A stretch of 6,613 bases of DNA from Nitrosomonas eutropha (GTDB taxonomy: Bacteria; Pseudomonadota; Gammaproteobacteria; Burkholderiales; Nitrosomonadaceae): assembly GCA_014584635.1 (NCBI GenBank), contig JACTML010000090.1, forward strand, positions 1 through 6,613, written 5' to 3'. The stretch's first letter is position 1. Every line of letters starts with the position of its first letter. A model generated the notes under the pieces. That model was not told the DNA's origin, did not search any database, and saw only the letters and a list, made by a program, of their open reading frames with translations. The position numbers and the translations under genes were made by a program. Shown in pieces: positions 4,718 through 6,613 of the stretch.

Positions 4718-5515
4718 ATGCAAATATTCAAACCCACTAATACTGCTTCTCCAACGGCTCAAAAAGCCGCAGTGAAAGATCTGAATTTTTATTATGGGGC
4801 GCATCAGGCACTTAAAAATATCAACATGGTGGTGCATGAAAAGCAGGTGACCGCTTTGATCGGACCATCCGGCTGCGGCAAATCAACCTTTTTGCGCTGT
4901 TTTAACCGCATGCATGATCTTTATCCGCATAACCATTACGAAGGAGAAATTCTTCTGTATCCGGATAATGAAAATATTCTTTCTTCTGAAGTCGATCCTA
5001 TCGAGGTCAGGATGCGGATCAGCATGGTGTTTCAGAAACCCAACCCCTTTCCCAAATCGATTTTTGAGAATGTCGCTTATGGCCTCAGAATAAGAGGCGT
5101 CAAGCGACGTTCAATCCTGGAAGAAAGAGTAGAAAATGCGTTGCGTAATGCTGCATTATGGGAGGAAGTTAAGAACCGGCTGGGAGATCTTGCATTCAAT
5201 CTTTCCGGCGGACAGCAGCAACGACTCTGCATCGCTCGCGCATTGGCAACCGACCCGGAAATTCTGCTGTTCGATGAACCCACTTCTGCGCTGGATCCCA
5301 TTGCAACGGCCAGTATTGAGGAGCTGATTTCAGATATCCGAAACAAGGTGACCATTCTGATTGTGACCCATAACATGCAGCAGGCGGCCAGGGTTTCAGA
5401 CTACACTGCCTACATGTATATGGGAGAGCTGATTGAGTTTGGTGCTACGGACAAAATTTTCATCAAGCCCAAAAACAAACAGACGGAAGATTACATAACC
5501 GGTCGGTTTGGATAG
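4718..5515 (+). CDS. pstB: Phosphate ABC transporter ATPase PstB
   Basis: This 265-residue cytoplasmic ATPase powers phosphate import through PstCA. All nucleotide-binding motifs are intact. An aromatic A-loop lies in FYYG (24-27), Walker A is GPSGCGKST (49-57) and the Q-loop glutamine is Q106 in VFQKPNPFP. The ABC signature is LSGGQQQRL (162-170), Walker B is [13 protein letters not shown] (182-194) and the switch histidine is H218 in [15 protein letters not shown] and the ending DYITGRFG are distinctive of PstB among ABC ATPases. Length is typical. The start ATG is 9 bases after the pstA stop, with only a weak upstream purine stretch, so coupling to pstA translation is likely. phoU, which often follows pstB, is absent; hemB converges instead after 38 bases. 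Confidence 0.96.
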   Translation: MQIFKPTNTASPTAQKAAVKDLNFYYGAHQALKNINMVVHEKQVTALIGPSGCGKSTFLRCFNRMHDLYPHNHYEGEILLYPDNENILSSEVDPIEVRMRISMVFQKPNPFPKSIFENVAYGLRIRGVKRRSILEERVENALRNAALWEEVKNRLGDLAFNLSGGQQQRLCIARALATDPEILLFDEPTSALDPIATASIEELISDIRNKVTILIVTHNMQQAARVSDYTAYMYMGELIEFGATDKIFIKPKNKQTEDYITGRFG

Positions 5516-5545
5516 TTTTTGTTTCTAGGCGTTTGTTTCAGCATG

Positions 5546-6600
<1,055 letters not shown>

Positions 6601-6613
6601 CTAAATCCAATTA

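Noticed and set aside
5077..5376. Minus-strand open frame of 99 residues opposite pstB
   Set aside because: It is complementary to the PstB signature and Walker B region, and its Ser/Arg-rich composition is typical of an antisense shadow.

Overview
The window reads as a Gram-negative proteobacterial chromosome, most likely a betaproteobacterium. That placement rests only on the flavour of the Pst, RfaH and HemB proteins; a Nitrosomonas-like ammonia oxidiser is a guess I cannot test here. There is no rRNA, tRNA, CRISPR array, transposase or phage gene. Genes are tightly packed, and no gene-free stretch exceeds about 300 bases.

Left block (1-2550, all on the minus strand, so read right to left). 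This is the head of a surface-polysaccharide operon with its own regulator. First comes rfaH, a NusG-paralogue antiterminator (2062-2550). A 286-base untranslated leader follows, carrying an exact 12-base ops element, GGCGGTAGCGTG (1865-1876), the DNA signal that recruits RfaH to paused RNA polymerase. Next are a HEPN/MNT pair of the HepT-MntA (type VII toxin-antitoxin) kind (1353-1775 and 1036-1350) and a Wzm-type ABC-2 polysaccharide export permease (176-994). Last is the first 23 codons of a further gene running off the left edge, whose N-terminus resembles sugar-nucleotide aminotransferases of LegC type. The striking point is the coherence of rfaH, ops and export gene in one stretch, with a toxin-antitoxin pair in the promoter-proximal position.

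Centre (2551-2795). This divergent intergenic region serves rfaH to the left and pstC to the right. On the pst side I see a sigma70-like promoter and a PhoB-box-like pair of 7-mers with a -10 hexamer at the right distance. On the rfaH side there is a 12-codon micro-ORF with a good ribosome binding site.

Right block (2796-5515, plus strand). pstC, pstA and pstB encode the two membrane subunits and the ATPase of the high-affinity phosphate importer. The periplasmic binding protein gene pstS and the regulator gene phoU are not in their common flanking positions. Convergent to pstB is hemB (5554-6561, minus strand), porphobilinogen synthase of the Asp-rich, non-zinc class. A small hairpin lies between the two.

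How it fits together: the pst genes probably respond to phosphate starvation, and hemB is housekeeping tetrapyrrole synthesis. The left block is an accessory envelope-polysaccharide locus whose long transcript probably needs its adjacent RfaH to be read through.
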